This document shows positions 29,392 to 36,669 of a stretch of DNA of 64,000 nt, one piece after another (position 1 is the stretch's first letter; the number at the start of each line of letters is the position of its first letter). Under the pieces are notes generated by a model. The model did no database searches and was not told the DNA's origin. It saw nothing but the letters and a program-made list of their open reading frames with translations. Source of the stretch: Flavobacterium sp. N1994 (GTDB lineage: Bacteria > Bacteroidota > Bacteroidia > Flavobacteriales > Flavobacteriaceae); NCBI RefSeq assembly GCF_025947145.1, contig NZ_CP109999.1, positions 3,162,001 through 3,226,000 on the forward strand. The letters are read 5' to 3'. The translations under genes and the position numbers were made by a program.

Positions 29392-30360
29392 TTGGAAAAA
29401 TTAAAATTTGAACACAGAAAAGCAGTTCATTACACCTTATTGTCCAGTATTATATTTTTACAAGTTATGGCTATAGTAACTTGGTATAATGAAACCAAGT
29501 TGTCTAATGCTTTTGATACTATAGCGGCATCTAATAAAGCGCTGAAATACACTAGCCTTGTAAACAATTCATTGATTAAATCTCAAGGTTATTTCAACAA
29601 TTATATCAATAATAGAGATGAGGCTTCTTTAAAAAACTATACTATTACTTTAAATGAAATGGGACGTTTGATGGATAGTCTCCATCTCGCTTCTTCAGAA
29701 GATAAAGATTTTAAGAAAATCCTAAAAGAGAAAGATAAAACCGAATCCGAAATCTTGAGAATCAAAGTCGCTATTGATTCTATTATTGACAATCAAATAA
29801 GTCAAAACCAAGATGGATTTCCAAGACTGTTTAAGTTTGCTCCCTTCGAATCTAAGAAGTTTTTAGACAATGTTAAAACCGATTCCTATATAAAGGTAGA
29901 CACTGCCTCTCGTAAGGGACTGTTTTCAAGATTAGCAGATGCTTTTGCAGGGAGAATTAATATTCAGAAAGAATACTTGAATACTGTAGTTACCATGCGT
30001 TATAAAGACAAAGTATCTACAGGTAATATGGAAGAACAATTGGCCAACACCCTTTTGATTAGCAATAAATATTACGAAAACGAATTCAACACTCTAAAAA
30101 AGTCCTTCTCAAATTTAAGGAAAAGTGATTTGAAGTTGATGAAACTCAATAATGAATTATTAGCCTTGAGCGATAAAGTTAAGTCGACTTATAACACTAG
30201 TAACTTGTTGCAAGACGATAATCAGAAAAATATTGAAGATCAATACCATACTAATAAAATGGTTAGAAGCTATAGTATTATTTTGTTGATACTATTAATG
30301 CTGGTGGTTTCCGTTATCCTGTTTAACTTCACTCGTATTGCTTTTGAATATGAAAAATAG
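29392..30360 (+). CDS. sensor part of a split histidine kinase
   Basis: 322 residues from a TTG start; no ATG precedes the first membrane helix. It has a helix at about 15-35, a ~240-residue extracytoplasmic helical region (CHASE3-like by look) and a second helix at 292-314 (SIILLILLMLVVSVILFNFT), then stops at FEYEK. No kinase domain. The kinase domain follows in another frame with an 11-bp overlap (ATGAAAAATAG). Skipping one base at 30358 joins the frames as FEYEK-RLTTAQEK, a normal kinase linker, so this is probably one gene divided by a one-base change. Confidence 0.75.
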   Translation: MEKLKFEHRKAVHYTLLSSIIFLQVMAIVTWYNETKLSNAFDTIAASNKALKYTSLVNNSLIKSQGYFNNYINNRDEASLKNYTITLNEMGRLMDSLHLASSEDKDFKKILKEKDKTESEILRIKVAIDSIIDNQISQNQDGFPRLFKFAPFESKKFLDNVKTDSYIKVDTASRKGLFSRLADAFAGRINIQKEYLNTVVTMRYKDKVSTGNMEEQLANTLLISNKYYENEFNTLKKSFSNLRKSDLKLMKLNNELLALSDKVKSTYNTSNLLQDDNQKNIEDQYHTNKMVRSYSIILLILLMLVVSVILFNFTRIAFEYEK

Positions 30361-31093
30361 ATTAACTACTGCACAAGAAAAAATACGCCAAAACCTAGAC
30401 TTTAAAAACAGAATTACCGGAATGATTAGCCATGAAATTCGTTCCCCTTTAAGTATTATCGGGTTATATAGCAAAAAAGCTCGAGCGAATGTTAAAGACG
30501 AGGAATTGAAAGAAACCTTTAAGTCAATAGAATTTACGACCAACTCCTTATTGTTATTATCTAATCAAATTTTGGAATATTCAAAAGAGGACACACATCA
30601 ATTGGTGTTGAAATGTAAAAAAGTACATTTGAAAGATGAATTAAATCATATTCTTTCTTCTATGTCTTCATTGGCTGAAGCCAAAGGCAATCAACTGCAA
30701 ATAGAATCCAATTTAAAATCGGATAGTGTTGTATATACCGATGTGGCTAAGATTCATCAGCTATTCTATAATATAATCGGAAACGCTAATAAGTTTACCG
30801 ACAAAGGTTGGATTAAAGTAGCTCTAGATTTCAAACCTATTTCTGGTTTTGAAAACAATTTAGCAGTAATCATTTCAGATAATGGAGTTGGAATATCAGA
30901 AAACGATTTGAAAAATATATTTGAGTCGTATTATCAAGGAACGGTTTCAGAAAAAGTTACTAATTTAGGCGTAGGTTTAGGATTGAATATCTGTAAAGAG
31001 ATTGTGGAATTATTCGATGGAGAAATTACAGTAACCAGTGAACAAGGCAAAGGAACCCATGTTACTTTCAATTTAATTCTTACGCAAGTCTAA
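30350..31093 (+). CDS. kinase part of a split histidine kinase
   Basis: About 247 residues from the ATG at 30350. HisKA with MISHEIRSPLSI (phospho-accepting His), N-box NIIGNANKF, G1 box DNGVGI, and G2 LGVGLGLNICKE; a complete catalytic core without a sensor. It overlaps the upstream sensor frame by 11 bp. If both are translated, coupling at ATGAAAAATAG could make a soluble kinase; if the split is a sequencing or recent mutational event, the ancestor was one membrane kinase. The LuxR-type regulator downstream (36 bp) is the likely partner. Confidence 0.8.
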   Translation: MKNRLTTAQEKIRQNLDFKNRITGMISHEIRSPLSIIGLYSKKARANVKDEELKETFKSIEFTTNSLLLLSNQILEYSKEDTHQLVLKCKKVHLKDELNHILSSMSSLAEAKGNQLQIESNLKSDSVVYTDVAKIHQLFYNIIGNANKFTDKGWIKVALDFKPISGFENNLAVIISDNGVGISENDLKNIFESYYQGTVSEKVTNLGVGLGLNICKEIVELFDGEITVTSEQGKGTHVTFNLILTQV

Positions 31094-31129
31094 GCCTAAT
31101 AAACAAACTAATTGCCAAATCTTCTCTCA

Positions 31130-31780
31130 ATGAAGTTAACAAACAACTATACTTTTTTAATTGCTGATGATCATAGTGTGGTGCGTCAAGGAATTTCATT
31201 AGTAATCAAAGAACTCTTTTTAAATGCCAAAATCCATACCGCAGGGACTTTTAAAGAAACCCTTAAAGTAGTTAAAGAAACCAAGTTAGATTTGTTAGTC
31301 TTAGACATCAACTTCCCCGATGGCAATAGTATCAATATTATTCCGGAAGTAAAAAGCCTTCAGCCCGACATTAAGATTCTGATTTTTACTGCTTATGATG
31401 AATCTATTTATGCGATGCGGTATTTAAATGCTGGAGCTTCTGGTTTTTTAAACAAAGGTTGCTCGGAAGACGAGATTAAAAACGCTGTTAAAAGCATGAT
31501 TACTTCGGGCAAGTATGTTACACAAACCATTAAAGACCGAATATTAGATTCCTACATCTCCAAAACGCCAATCAATCCGCTTGAAAAACTATCGATACGA
31601 GAAGTAGAAGTCGCACGCTTATTAATCAAAGGTTATGGCAATTTAGAAATATCTGACTTACTTCAGATCAAGAAAACGACAGTCAGCACCTTTAAAAACC
31701 GTGTTTTTGAAAAATTGGAAATCGACAACTTAGCCGCTTTAATTGAGTTGTTCCAATTGTACTTCGAGGAGAATAAGTAA
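31130..31780 (+). CDS. LuxR/NarL-type response regulator
   Basis: 216 residues from the ATG at 31130 (a TTG frame begins at 31112). The receiver domain has the acidic pair DD in IADDHSVVRQG, phospho-acceptor Asp in LLVLDINFPDG and Lys in FLNKG; the C-terminal HTH has LSIREVEVARLLIKGYGNLEISDLL and KTTVSTFKNRVFEKL. Likely receives phosphate from the kinase directly upstream. It is a good candidate for binding the TGTAGAA-N4-TTCTACA palindromes on either side of it, since NarL-type dimers bind such inverted repeats. Confidence 0.88.
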   Translation: MKLTNNYTFLIADDHSVVRQGISLVIKELFLNAKIHTAGTFKETLKVVKETKLDLLVLDINFPDGNSINIIPEVKSLQPDIKILIFTAYDESIYAMRYLNAGASGFLNKGCSEDEIKNAVKSMITSGKYVTQTIKDRILDSYISKTPINPLEKLSIREVEVARLLIKGYGNLEISDLLQIKKTTVSTFKNRVFEKLEIDNLAALIELFQLYFEENK

Positions 31781-31896
31781 TGTAAGCTATTGTAATCTAT
31801 TTGGTTATAAAAAATACGATTCCTTTAGTTTCCATTTCACTGCATTGTCAGACGCTTTTTCTATTCCTTTTTTTACCCATTTTTCGCCCTTTTTAT

Positions 31897-31965
31897 TGTA
31901 GAAACAATTCTACAAAATGAATTTTAATGTTCTACAAGTTATTGATTTCATTGAATTTATATTTG
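31897..31965 (+). promoter_or_regulatory. operator TGTAGAA-N4-TTCTACA with -7 box, copy 2
   Basis: Perfect inverted repeat TGTAGAAACAATTCTACA at 31897-31914; an exact half-site TTCTACA 22 bp further (31930-31936); -7 box TATATTTG at 31958-31965, 59.5 bp from the palindrome centre. Drives the kinase gene at 32008 with a ~37-nt leader. Confidence 0.7.
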
Positions 31966-32007
31966 TGATAGGATAATGTAATTCAAAATAGCATACTATA
32001 TAATTTG

Positions 32008-32751
32008 ATGGAAAAGACCAATAGCTGTATCGCTCCTGCCAAAGAATTAGATTTGGTTGAAAAGCTAACTACTTGTAGAGAGCTTAATAGTAGGTTATTG
32101 AATTTATTTTATACTATGTCTCACAATTTAAATGCCCACACGGGAAATATTAAGTTATTGCTTGATATCATTGATTTTGAGGATGATCCTACTGAAACGA
32201 AAGAAGCCTTAGGGCATTTAAGAACAGTTTCTGATAATTTGAATAACACCATTGCCGATTTGTTCAAGATAGTGAGTGTGGAGAGTAATAAGAATATTGC
32301 AAAAGAGTCTTTGAATTTGAATCAATATATAGATAAAGTCAGCCAAATTATTTCAGGGTATAAGAATGAAAATCACATCACCTTTATCAATAAGGTACCT
32401 ACTAATGCCTATGTGAATTTCAATTCGGCTTATTTGGAAAGCGTGCTGTTAAATTTTGCAACAAACGCCATTAAGTATGCACACCAAGATCGATTACCTC
32501 AAGTAGAATTTGACTTTTATCTTGAAAACGAATACCAAGTCTTAGCCATAAAAGATAACGGAATTGGAATTGATTTAGAACGCCATGGAAATGCTTTATT
32601 CGGATTGTATAAAACGTTTCATAAGCATGAAAATGCCAATGGGTTTGGGTTATACATTTCAAAATACCAAATAGAAGCTATGAATGGTAAAGTTACCGTG
32701 GATAGCGAAGTAGGAGTAGGGACAACGTTCAAAATATATTTTAGGGATTAA
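32008..32751 (+). CDS. cytoplasmic sensor-less histidine kinase
   Basis: About 247 residues, no membrane helix and no sensor domain. H-box YTMSHNLNAHTGNI, N-box LLNFATNAIKYA, G1 DNGIGID and a C-terminal GFGLYISKYQIEAM lid. The ATG at 32008 directly follows an in-frame TTG. Such kinases usually get their signal from another protein. It has its own promoter carrying the same operator as the upstream two-component cluster, so it is probably an output or feedback member of that system. Confidence 0.8.
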   Translation: MEKTNSCIAPAKELDLVEKLTTCRELNSRLLNLFYTMSHNLNAHTGNIKLLLDIIDFEDDPTETKEALGHLRTVSDNLNNTIADLFKIVSVESNKNIAKESLNLNQYIDKVSQIISGYKNENHITFINKVPTNAYVNFNSAYLESVLLNFATNAIKYAHQDRLPQVEFDFYLENEYQVLAIKDNGIGIDLERHGNALFGLYKTFHKHENANGFGLYISKYQIEAMNGKVTVDSEVGVGTTFKIYFRD

Positions 32752-32790
32752 TTGCAAAAAAAGAAAGAAGAACACTAAACAAAGGAAGTT

Positions 32791-33180
32791 ATGGGAAGAT
32801 TTATAATCACCAAAAGAACTAATGGCGAATTTCAATTCAATTTGAAAGCCAATAACGGAATGGTAATTCTTACTAGTGAAGGCTACACTACAAAAGCGAA
32901 TTGCGAGAAGGGTATCGAATCGGTAAAACGATTTTCATATGACAGTAGTTTGTTTCGTAAAAACAAATCGGTCAATGGCAAGTATTACTTTACCCTATTA
33001 GCCAGTAATGGACAAATTATTGGTACCAGTCAAATGTATGGAAGTGATTTTGCTTGTGATAAAGGTATTGCCTCTATAAAAAGTAATGCCCCTGAAGCTA
33101 CTGTAGAAGACAAATCTAACAAACGAATTTTTATTACTGAAATGACGAATAACTATGCAATAAAAGAATCGTCACTGTAA
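32791..33180 (+). CDS. YegP-like DUF1508 protein, tandem domain
   Basis: 129 residues with two DUF1508 repeats: GRFIITKRTNGEFQFNLKA followed by ANNGMVILTSEGYTTKANCEKGI, and KYYFTLLASNGQIIGTSQMY followed by DKGIASIKSNA. Small beta-rich proteins of unknown function. It lies 39 bp after the sensor-less kinase and is probably co-transcribed with it. Confidence 0.85.
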   Translation: MGRFIITKRTNGEFQFNLKANNGMVILTSEGYTTKANCEKGIESVKRFSYDSSLFRKNKSVNGKYYFTLLASNGQIIGTSQMYGSDFACDKGIASIKSNAPEATVEDKSNKRIFITEMTNNYAIKESSL

Positions 33181-33216
33181 CTATACTTACTACTGCTAAC
33201 ACCCCAAATGTGTTTT

Positions 33217-33321
33217 CTAGGTAAGCAGCTTGTATAAATTATTACTATTTTGATTTAGGGGAAATTACATTTATTTATCAAGCATACCAAAGGATATTGA
33301 GACTGTCCTCTGCTTACCTAG
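33217..33321. repeat. 12-bp perfect inverted repeat with 81-bp spacer
   Basis: CTAGGTAAGCAG at 33217-33228 and CTGCTTACCTAG at 33310-33321, in the 378-bp gap between the YegP-like gene and tRNA-Ser. It could be a long-range RNA stem or the ends of a small decayed element. No gene is seen between the arms. Confidence 0.5.
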
Positions 33322-33357
33322 TTAACTTTTTTTGGCTCAAAACTACCAGAATGTGAA

Positions 33358-33387
33358 CCCCGATTAGAACCTATTAATCGGGGTTTT
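33358..33387 (+). terminator. Rho-independent terminator
   Basis: CCCCGATTA (33358-33366) pairs with TAATCGGGG (33375-33383), then TTTT. It is 178 bp after the YegP-like gene, so it may end that transcript or an RNA made from the inverted-repeat region. Confidence 0.75.
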
Positions 33388-33558
33388 AAAAAAAAGAAAA
33401 CCATCAGATATTCTTTGATTTATCTCATAATTAGCAGTGCGTTAACCAAATAAAGATATTCTCAAAAAATAACTGTATTTTTTACTGAAATTCTTTTTGC
33501 AAAATCAAAAAGGTTACTATATTTGCAACCGCATTAAGAAATTGATGCCCGACTTATT

Positions 33559-33643
33559 GGAGAAATGGCAGAGTGGTCGATTGCGGCAGTCTTGAAAACT
33601 GTTGACTGTAACAGGTCCGGGGGTTCGAATCCCTCTTTCTCCG
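33559..33643 (+). tRNA. tRNA-Ser (anticodon TGA)
   Basis: 85 nt. Acceptor arm GGAGAAA/TTTCTCC with discriminator G, the D-arm stretch TGGCAGAGTGG, anticodon loop CTTGAAA (anticodon TGA, reads UCA), a long class II variable arm and the T-loop GGTTCGAATCC. CCA is not encoded. A terminator hairpin follows within 10 bases. Confidence 0.95.
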
Positions 33644-33652
33644 CAAAGGAAA

Positions 33653-33679
33653 CCCGAAACGAAAGTTTCGGGTTTTTTT
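33653..33679 (+). terminator. tRNA-Ser terminator
   Basis: CCCGAAAC (33653-33660), GAAA loop, GTTTCGGG (33665-33672), T7. A standard intrinsic terminator directly after the tRNA. Confidence 0.85.
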
Positions 33680-33733
33680 ATATCCCCAAAGCACCAAAAG
33701 TTCACTTTTGAGGGCTTTAGGGATATAAAAAAA
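33673..33733. repeat. 61-nt near-perfect hairpin downstream of tRNA-Ser
   Basis: TTTTTTTATATCCC (33673-33686) is the exact complement of 33720-33733; inside, AAAGC/GCTTT and AAAAGT/ACTTTT continue the stem with small bulges. The right half is also the first part of each 116-bp tandem repeat. Confidence 0.75.
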
Positions 33734-34048
33734 GCAAGGACTTTGAAAAAGTCGTTACGGTTTCCTTTGCAAGGTTCACCTTCGGGGATCAACATAGTTA
33801 ATCCCTTATATACAAGTTCACTTTTGAGGGCTTTAGGGATATAAAAAAAGCAAGGACTTTGAAAAAGTCGTTACGGTTTCCTTTGCAAGGTTCACCTTCG
33901 GGGATCAACATAGTTAATCCCTTATATACAAGTTCCTTTTTGAGGGCTTTAGGGATATAAAAAAAGCAAGGGCTTTGAAAAAGTCGTTACGGTTTCCTTT
34001 GCAAGGTTCACCCCAGGGGATCAACAGAATTAATCCCTTTTACTTAAT
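33701..34048. repeat. three tandem copies of a 116-bp non-coding unit
   Basis: Units start at 33701, 33817 and 33933. Units 1 and 2 are almost identical; unit 3 differs at several places, mainly at its end. Each unit holds two small hairpins (GACTTT-GAA-AAAGTC, and GGGAT...ATCCC) and a GGTTTCCTTTGC stretch that is the reverse complement of bases just after the tRNA. No stop-free coding pattern supports a protein. Confidence 0.85.
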
Positions 34049-34074
34049 CTTAAGTAGCTATTCACTTCGTTTTT

Positions 34075-34787
34075 ACCCCAACTTTCGCTGATTTGAGGTC
34101 AGCTTTCGTTGATTTGAGGGTAACTTTCGTTGATTTGACCCCAACTTTCGTTGATTTGAGGGTAACTTTCGTTGATTTGACCCCAACTTTCGTCGATTTA
34201 AGGTCAGCTTTCGTTGATTTGAGGTCAGCTTTCGTTGATTTGACCCCAACTTTCGTTGATTTGAGGTCAGCTTTCGTTGATTTGAGGGTAACTTTCTTTG
34301 ATTTGACCCCAACTTTCGTTGATTTGAGGTCAGCTTTCGTTGATTTGAGGGTAACTTTCGTTGATTTGACCCCAACTTTCGTTGATTTGAGGGTAACTTT
34401 CGTTGATTTGACCCCAACTTTCGTCGATTTAAGGTCAGCTTTCGTTGATTTGAGGTCAGCTTTCGTTGATTTGACCCCAACTTTCGTTGATTTGAGGTCA
34501 GCTTTCGTTGATTTGAGGGTAACTTTCTTTGATTTGACCCCAACTTTCGTTGATTTGAGGTCAGCTTTCGTTGATTTGACCCCAACTTTCGTTGATTTGA
34601 CCCCAACTTTCGTCGATTTGAGGGTAACTTTCGTTGATTTGACCCCAGCTTTCGTCGATTTGAGGGTAACTTTCGTTGATTTGGCCCCAACTTTCGTCGA
34701 TTTAAGGTCAGCTTTCGTTGATTTGACCCTAACTTTCGTTAATTTTTACTTGAAAATCGTTGATTTGAAGGTAACTTTTGATGATTA
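34075..34787. repeat. 21-bp minisatellite, about 34 units
   Basis: The unit is CTTTCGTTGATTTGA plus a variable 6-base tail (GGTCAG, GGGTAA or CCCCAA). Because 21 is divisible by three, frames stay open on both strands, giving apparent proteins with 7-residue repeats that lack ATG starts; I do not call them genes. Rare variants (CTTTGATTTG at 34295 and 34526; CGTCGATTTAAGG at 34191 and 34422) recur exactly 231 bp apart, showing that an 11-unit block was duplicated. Confidence 0.9.
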
Positions 34788-34878
34788 GAAGACCGCTAAA
34801 GGTGAATTTACACTCTTTTTTATATATTTGAAAGAGTTACTTATACCAAGAAGTTGTATAACTTGAGTACATTTACTA

Positions 34879-35505
34879 GTTAGCACCAATTACTCAGCGT
34901 GAAACTGAAACTGAATCTTATGAAAAATTTATCTTTAATAGTATTTTCATTATTGCTAAATCAAGGCTTAACTGCTCAAATCCATATTGAGACAATAAGT
35001 ATCTCAAAAGACAAAGACACTATCATTGGTTTTGTAATTAATTCAGATAGCCGAAAAATGATGACAAATTTGGCCCATTTAATTGAAGAGAAAAATTACG
35101 ATGAAGTTAAAAAACTTTTGCTTTCTAAAAACAAGGCTAAAAAGTTTTTGGCTGCTGTAGAGTGTAACAAATTGCAATCACAAAGAAAAATGACATTGAC
35201 TTATGACGAAAAAATGGAAATCAAAAAAATATATAGCTTAAATGAAATTGATTATGCATGCTTTGGATGTAGACATACGTCTGAAAAATCAATAAAAATT
35301 TATGTATTCAGTAAAGACAAGAAAAAGCTTAGAGGAAAAATTGATATTTGGTTGAATAAAAATTTGGTATAACAACTGGTGCTAACAGCGGTTTGCAGCA
35401 ATGGCTGGTTCCGATTTTCCTTAAACGGAAAATCGACAGCCGGAAATTTTCATATCTTTACACTTGTCCGTTCAACTTGCCGCCACTGCGTCAAGCCGCG
35501 GAACG
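34879..35505 (+). mobile_element. integron-like gene cassette (no integrase in window)
   Basis: A ~626-bp segment that starts at GTTAGCACC (34879-34887), holds one ORF, and ends with an attC-like imperfect hairpin whose left core GGTGCTAAC (35378-35386) is the exact reverse complement of the segment's first bases. That complementarity between cassette start and inverse core site is a hallmark of integron cassettes. No integrase and no second attC are seen here. Confidence 0.55.
34920..35372 (+). CDS. exported protein of unknown function, cassette-borne
   Basis: 150 residues from the ATG at 34920 (a GTG frame starts at 34899). Signal peptide MKNLSLIVFSLLLNQGLTAQ, then a Lys-rich mature part with three Cys (VECNK, ACFGC). 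No known domain. It is the only ORF of the cassette-like segment and stops 5 bp before the attC-like core, the tight packing seen in integron cassettes. No promoter was found close by. Confidence 0.65.
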   Translation: MKNLSLIVFSLLLNQGLTAQIHIETISISKDKDTIIGFVINSDSRKMMTNLAHLIEEKNYDEVKKLLLSKNKAKKFLAAVECNKLQSQRKMTLTYDEKMEIKKIYSLNEIDYACFGCRHTSEKSIKIYVFSKDKKKLRGKIDIWLNKNLV

Positions 35506-35512
35506 TTAAAAC
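35378..35512. repeat. attC-like imperfect inverted repeat
   Basis: Left arm 35378-35405 (GGTGCTAACAGCGG then TTTGCAGCAATGGC) pairs imperfectly with right arm 35482-35508 (GCCACTGCGTCAAG then CCGCGGAACGTTA). An inner perfect stem CGATTTTCC/GGAAAATCG (35412-35420/35427-35435), extended by GGCTG/CAGCC, sits toward the left. Outer cores GCTAAC and GTTA match the attC plan; the 7-base R-box consensus is met only loosely. Confidence 0.55.
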
Positions 35513-35618
35513 CCGTGAAGCTGCTGAGCAATATGTAAAAGAAGATCCTTTTATACTAGAAGGTATTGTAAAATCTGTTACCATAAAGGAATGGCATGAT
35601 TCCCTGCTGCCTGAATAA
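35505..35618 (+). pseudogene. 3' fragment of a YciI-family gene
   Basis: The frame reads VKTREAAEQYVKEDPF then ILEGIVKSVTIKEWHD, the C-terminal half of YciI-like proteins (the DPF motif is typical). The N-terminal half is absent: upstream of GTTAAAACC (35505) the sequence turns at once into the attC-like arm. The gene was therefore cut at the cassette boundary and its 5' part lost or moved. Not expected to be functional. Confidence 0.7.
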
Positions 35619-35625
35619 TCTCGCT

Positions 35626-36669
35626 CTAATTCCGCATCTTAACAATCTTATCTTGATTTAGAATTTTTAAGATACTGCCTCTTTTTTCAATCAAACCTTC
35701 ATTTTTAAATTCCGTTAAAGTGCGGCTAACGGTTTCAGAAGCGGTGCCGGATAAGGCAGCAAGATCATCTCTTGTGATGCAGACGCTTTCATTACTTTGT
35801 TTTTTTACTAAGCGCAAAATAGCTTCGGCAATTCGCTTTCTTACGGATTGGTAGGCCAGTTGCAAAAGATAGGCATCTTTATTCCGAATTTCATTAGATA
35901 AGATTTTGAGAAATTTTTCGGCAACATCAGGATACAACCGCAACATCTCATCAAATTGGGCTTTAGGGAAAAAGCACAAATGAGTGTCTTCAAGTGCGGT
36001 GGCGGTATCGTCATAAGACATATTCGAAAGGATAATGTTGGTCCCCAAAAAATCATCAGGCTCATAAATACCCGTAATGAGTTCCCTTCCTTCTTCAGTC
36101 ATTTTGATAGTCTTAATTTTTCCAGAAAGTACTAAGTAAATCCCAGTAGCATTATCTCCTTCATAATGCACCACCTGATTTTTCTTGAACAACCTGCTTT
36201 TACGTTCATCAATGATTTTTTTTAATTCGGTCAGGCCTTTATTTTTTGATATAAGATGATCTAACTGTTCTAAGGATTTGCTGTAAAAATCATGTTGCAG
36301 TACTTTTTTCTTCAGTCGGATTTCAATAGCATTTAAAAGTTCTAATCGGCCAAAGGGTTTAGTAAGATAATCATCGGCTCCCATTTCCATGCCTTTGCGT
36401 ATATCAAGTCGGTCTGATTTAGAAGTTGTGAATATAAAGGGAATATTAACGGTTTCTTGATTTTTAGAGAGGAGATACAACACGCCATAACCATCCAGTT
36501 CAGGCATCATGATATCACACAGAATGATATCGGGAATAGTTTTTATAGCTTTTTCAACCCCTTCTTTGCCATTTTGAGCTACGATAACTTCGTATCTGGC
36601 CAATTCAAGGATTTCTACAATGTTGTCTCTTATTTCGTTGTTGTCTTCTATTAGTAATACTTTGCTCAT
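35626..36669 (-). CDS. response regulator fused to a Crp/Fnr transcription factor
   Basis: 347 residues. Receiver domain (1-120) with DNNE, phospho-acceptor in ILCDIMMPELDG and Lys in DDYLTKPFG; a linker (about 125-160); a cNMP-binding-type barrel (about 160-270, GKIKTIKMTEEGRELITGIY); a C-terminal Crp HTH with DDLAALSGTASETVSRTLTEF. The recognition residues SETVSR carry the E..SR set of E. coli FNR. No Fe-S cysteines, so control is probably by phosphorylation. It overlaps the PAS kinase stop by 4 bp (ATGA), so the kinase is its likely partner. Confidence 0.88.
   Translation of the reverse strand: MSKVLLIEDNNEIRDNIVEILELARYEVIVAQNGKEGVEKAIKTIPDIILCDIMMPELDGYGVLYLLSKNQETVNIPFIFTTSKSDRLDIRKGMEMGADDYLTKPFGRLELLNAIEIRLKKKVLQHDFYSKSLEQLDHLISKNKGLTELKKIIDERKSRLFKKNQVVHYEGDNATGIYLVLSGKIKTIKMTEEGRELITGIYEPDDFLGTNIILSNMSYDDTATALEDTHLCFFPKAQFDEMLRLYPDVAEKFLKILSNEIRNKDAYLLQLAYQSVRKRIAEAILRLVKKQSNESVCITRDDLAALSGTASETVSRTLTEFKNEGLIEKRGSILKILNQDKIVKMRN

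Noticed and set aside
34073..34788. Open frames of about 205 and 231 codons on both strands of the minisatellite
   Set aside because: They exist only because the 21-bp period is a multiple of three; neither has an ATG start or non-repeat sequence.
33559..35618. Complete genomic island inserted at tRNA-Ser
   Set aside because: No integrase, no direct repeat of the tRNA 3' end and only about 2 kb of repeats and one cassette; evidence is too weak.
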